A stretch of DNA of 16,144 nt, taken from assembly GCA_964533045.1 (NCBI GenBank), contig CAZHKT010000083.1:1-16144 (forward strand). Reading direction: 5' to 3'. Positions 14,013 to 16,144 of this stretch are shown in pieces. Made by a program: the position numbers and the translations under genes. Each line of letters starts with the position of its first letter. Position 1 is the first letter of the stretch. Source of the stretch: JACQNR01 sp964533045. GTDB taxonomy: Bacteria > Acidobacteriota > Terriglobia > UBA7540. The notes beneath the pieces were generated by a model. The model was not told the DNA's origin and searched no databases. It was given only the letters and a program-made list of their open reading frames with translations.

Positions 14013-14021
14013 GTTCACACT

Positions 14022-15287
14022 ATGAATTTCCTCTTGGTCGGAATCAATCATCGAACCGCGCCGGTGGAGGTGCGCGAGCGGATGAATATCCCCGAGGCGC
14101 ATCTCGGCCCGGCGATCTCCGACCTGGTGCGCCGCCCGGGGGTGACGGAGGGAATGATTCTTTCCACCTGCAACCGGGTGGAAGTGGTGGTGAGCGCGGA
14201 AGAGCAGGCGGACGCTCAGCCCACGCTGCGCGGCTTTCTGGCCGATTACCATCGGACCGACCTCGCGCCCTTCGAGAAGTACTTCTACTGGCGCCGGCAA
14301 CACGAGGTGGTGCAGCACCTGTTCCGCGTCGCCTCCAGCCTGGACTCCATGCTGGTAGGTGAACCGCAAATCCTCGGCCAGATGAAGCGCGCCCATGCCA
14401 TCGCCCGCCAGGCCGGAGCCTTGCACGGCCTGCTGGACGACACCGTGATGCACGCCTTCGCGGTAGCCAAGCGTGTCCGCACCGAGACCGCCATCGGCAC
14501 CTCGGCTGTCTCCGTCTCCTACGCCGCGGTGGAACTGGCCAAGAAGATCTTCGGCAACCTGACCGGCAAGAGCATCTTCGTCATCGGCGCCGGCAAGATG
14601 AGCGAACTGGCGGCCAAGCATCTGCTGCGCAGCGGGGCCAGCCACATCTACGTCACCAATCGCACTCCCCAGCGGGCGGCGGAACTGGCCGCAGCCTTCA
14701 AGGGCATGGCCGTGCCGTACTTGGAACTGACCGACCACCTGCCCAAGGCTGACATCGTCATCAGCTCGACCGGAGCGCCGCACTTCATCCTGAACAAGGC
14801 CCAGGTGGAGAAAACTCTCTCGGCCCGGCGCAACCGTCCCATGTTCTTCGTGGATATCGCCGTACCCCGCGACATCGATCCCAAAGTCAACGAACTGGAT
14901 AACGCCTTCCTGTACGATATTGACGACCTCGGGCAGGTGGTGGACGAAAATAAGAAGCAGCGCGAGCGCGAAGCCGTCTGGGCGGAAGAGATCGTGCAGC
15001 AGGAAGTACAGAAGATGCTGAAGCGCCTCGCCACCCGCGAGCTGGCACCCACCATCATCGCTCTCGAAGAGAGGCTGAACCGCATCCGTGAATCCGAAAT
15101 CGAACGCCAGCGCGGCCGGCTCGCCAGCCTCACCCCCGAACAGCGCGAGGCCCTCGATGTGGTGACTCGAGGCATCGTGAACAAGATCCTCCACGGGCCG
15201 ATCACCGAACTCAAAAGCGCTGCCGGCGAGCCCGAGCACGGGCACCTGGTGCACGCCATTCGGAAGATGTTTGGAGTCGAATCATAA
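14022..15287 (+). CDS. hemA: Glutamyl-tRNA reductase
   Basis: A 421-residue enzyme, standard length for HemA. It reduces glutamyl-tRNA with NADPH to glutamate-1-semialdehyde, the first committed step of tetrapyrrole synthesis by the C5 route. The start MNFLLVGINHRTAPVEVRER is a family signature and fixes ATG 14022, although the frame is open upstream. Cys50 in STCNRVEV is the catalytic nucleophile. SLDSMLVGEPQILGQMK and the NADPH-binding region (SIFVIGAGKMSELAAKHL, YVTNRTPQRA) are present, then DIAVPRDIDP and the C-terminal dimerisation helix. It is 106 nt after the CcsA/HemX-like gene, across a strong palindrome, and 8 nt before hemC. Confidence 0.97.
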   Translation: MNFLLVGINHRTAPVEVRERMNIPEAHLGPAISDLVRRPGVTEGMILSTCNRVEVVVSAEEQADAQPTLRGFLADYHRTDLAPFEKYFYWRRQHEVVQHLFRVASSLDSMLVGEPQILGQMKRAHAIARQAGALHGLLDDTVMHAFAVAKRVRTETAIGTSAVSVSYAAVELAKKIFGNLTGKSIFVIGAGKMSELAAKHLLRSGASHIYVTNRTPQRAAELAAAFKGMAVPYLELTDHLPKADIVISSTGAPHFILNKAQVEKTLSARRNRPMFFVDIAVPRDIDPKVNELDNAFLYDIDDLGQVVDENKKQREREAVWAEEIVQQEVQKMLKRLATRELAPTIIALEERLNRIRESEIERQRGRLASLTPEQREALDVVTRGIVNKILHGPITELKSAAGEPEHGHLVHAIRKMFGVES

Positions 15288-15295
15288 GCAGCCCT

Positions 15296-16144
15296 ATGAA
15301 ACTTATCATCGGCTCGCGCGGCAGCCAACTGGCGCTCTGGCAGGCCAACTGGGTCAAGAACCAGTTGCAGGCGGCAGGGCACGAGGCGGAAATCCGGGTC
15401 ATCAAAACCACCGGCGACAAGCTGGATCAGATTCCGCTCGCCGCCTCCGGAACCAAGGGCCTCTTCATCAAGGAGATTGAAGAAGCCTTACTGGAGGGTT
15501 TGGTCCATCTGGCGGTTCACAGCATGAAGGATTTGCCCACGGAAACGCCTGCCGGTCTCATCGTCGCGGCCGTGCCGGCGCGCGAAGACGCGCGCGATGT
15601 GCTGATTTCAGCGTCGGGGAAAAAGTATGGTGAGTTGCCTGCTGGCACCCGCATCGGCACCAGCAGCTTGAGGCGCCAGTCGCAATTGCGCGCGCTTCGA
15701 AACAACGTAGAATTGCTGCCCATGCGCGGCAATCTTGACACCCGCCTGAAGAAACTCGACCGCGGTGATTATGACGCCATCGTGCTGGCCGCCGCCGGCG
15801 TCCACCGGCTCGGCTGGCGCTCGCGCATCACGGAATATTTTCCCGCCAGCCAGCTCTGCCCCGCTGTGGGCCAGGGCGCACTGGCGATTGAATGCCGGGA
15901 AGATCGGGGAGATGTGGTGCGGATTCTCGCGACGCTCGACCATGCGCCCACGCACGCTGCTGTCCGGGCCGAGCGTGCCATGTTGCGCCGCCTGGGCGGA
16001 GGCTGCCAGGTCCCTATCGCGGCATTCGGGGTAGTTCATGCGAGCGAACTGAGGTTGCGCGGCGTGGTGGCGGCAGTCCGCGGGGAGAAAGTGATCCGGA
16101 CGGAGGCTTCGGGCGACGCCGCGCAGCCGGAACAGGTGGGCACG
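15296..16144 (+). CDS. hemC: Porphobilinogen deaminase (hydroxymethylbilane synthase), 3' end cut by the window
   Basis: The frame is open for 283 codons to the last base; HemC is usually about 305-315 residues, so only the C-terminal tail is missing. The start MKLIIGSRGSQLALWQANWV is typical and begins 8 nt after the hemA stop; no strong Shine-Dalgarno is present, so coupling to hemA translation is likely. Family motifs include VIKTTGDK, HLAVHSMKDLPTE, RIGTSSLRRQSQL, RGNLDTRLKKLD, CPAVGQGALAIE and GGGCQVPIAAF, where Cys237 should carry the dipyrromethane cofactor. It joins four porphobilinogens into hydroxymethylbilane, acting in the cytoplasm in the same pathway as HemA. Confidence 0.97.
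   Translation, partial: MKLIIGSRGSQLALWQANWVKNQLQAAGHEAEIRVIKTTGDKLDQIPLAASGTKGLFIKEIEEALLEGLVHLAVHSMKDLPTETPAGLIVAAVPAREDARDVLISASGKKYGELPAGTRIGTSSLRRQSQLRALRNNVELLPMRGNLDTRLKKLDRGDYDAIVLAAAGVHRLGWRSRITEYFPASQLCPAVGQGALAIECREDRGDVVRILATLDHAPTHAAVRAERAMLRRLGGGCQVPIAAFGVVHASELRLRGVVAAVRGEKVIRTEASGDAAQPEQVGT

Noticed and set aside
13881..14021. Upstream extension of HemA
   Set aside because: It overlaps the end of the CcsA/HemX-like gene and the palindrome, and HemA proteins begin at the MNFLLVGINHRT-type sequence.
13836..15254. Minus-strand open frame of 472 codons opposite hemA
   Set aside because: Entirely antisense to a clear hemA; the product is compositionally biased and without motifs.
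1..16144. CRISPR arrays, tRNA genes, insertion sequences or phage genes
   Set aside because: No regularly spaced direct repeats, no tRNA-like cloverleaf noticed, and no transposase, integrase or phage protein in any frame.

Overview
The window is a high-GC bacterial chromosome segment, most likely from the Acidobacteriota or a close relative. The case for this rests on an Oar-type TonB-dependent receptor with an N-terminal carboxypeptidase-regulatory-like domain, a small secreted protein behind it, an APC permease with a USP-like tail, and short GC-rich palindromic elements between genes. Assignment is by protein style only; there is no rRNA. No tRNA, CRISPR array, transposase or prophage gene is visible.

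Layout. (1) 1-760, minus: start of a secreted TPR-like protein whose reading frame switches to an RND/MMPL-type membrane segment near 116-139, an apparent chimera cut by the window edge. (2) 975-3269, plus: large APC permease with a USP-like C-terminal domain, behind a foldable leader. (3) 3335-4285, minus: EamA/DMT-family transporter, convergent with the permease. (4) 4347-8095, plus: a sigma70-like promoter, a complete but enlarged FMN riboswitch (4395-4621), a hairpin that can hide a Shine-Dalgarno sequence, and a TonB-dependent receptor of about 1,120 residues; then a small secreted protein (8215-8595) and a terminator. (5) 8750-10103, minus: Tat-exported methionine sulfoxide reductase MsrP followed by a small Cys-rich membrane protein. 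(6) 10376-12938, plus: HerA/YjgR-like ATPase, then a Tat-exported phosphotriesterase-family metallohydrolase. (7) 13085 to the end, plus: a tetrapyrrole operon, CcsA/HemX-like protein, hemA and hemC (cut by the window end).

The most interesting part is the flavin-controlled receptor. The FMN riboswitch lies directly upstream of an outer-membrane TonB-dependent receptor, with no riboflavin-synthesis gene in the window. The simplest inference is that this receptor imports riboflavin or a flavin compound and is shut off when FMN is plentiful. The divergently transcribed EamA transporter belongs to the superfamily that includes the inner-membrane riboflavin importer RibN, so the pair may form an outer- plus inner-membrane flavin uptake locus; this is a hypothesis. 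The aptamer is itself unusual: a 22-nt hairpin interrupts the P2 loop, and deleting it restores the consensus exactly. The variable arm has been expanded by a long stem made of GTGAC/GTCAC repeats.

The remaining regions are ordinary housekeeping: periplasmic protein repair (MsrP), an uncharacterised AAA-type ATPase, and the first steps of haem synthesis from glutamyl-tRNA.
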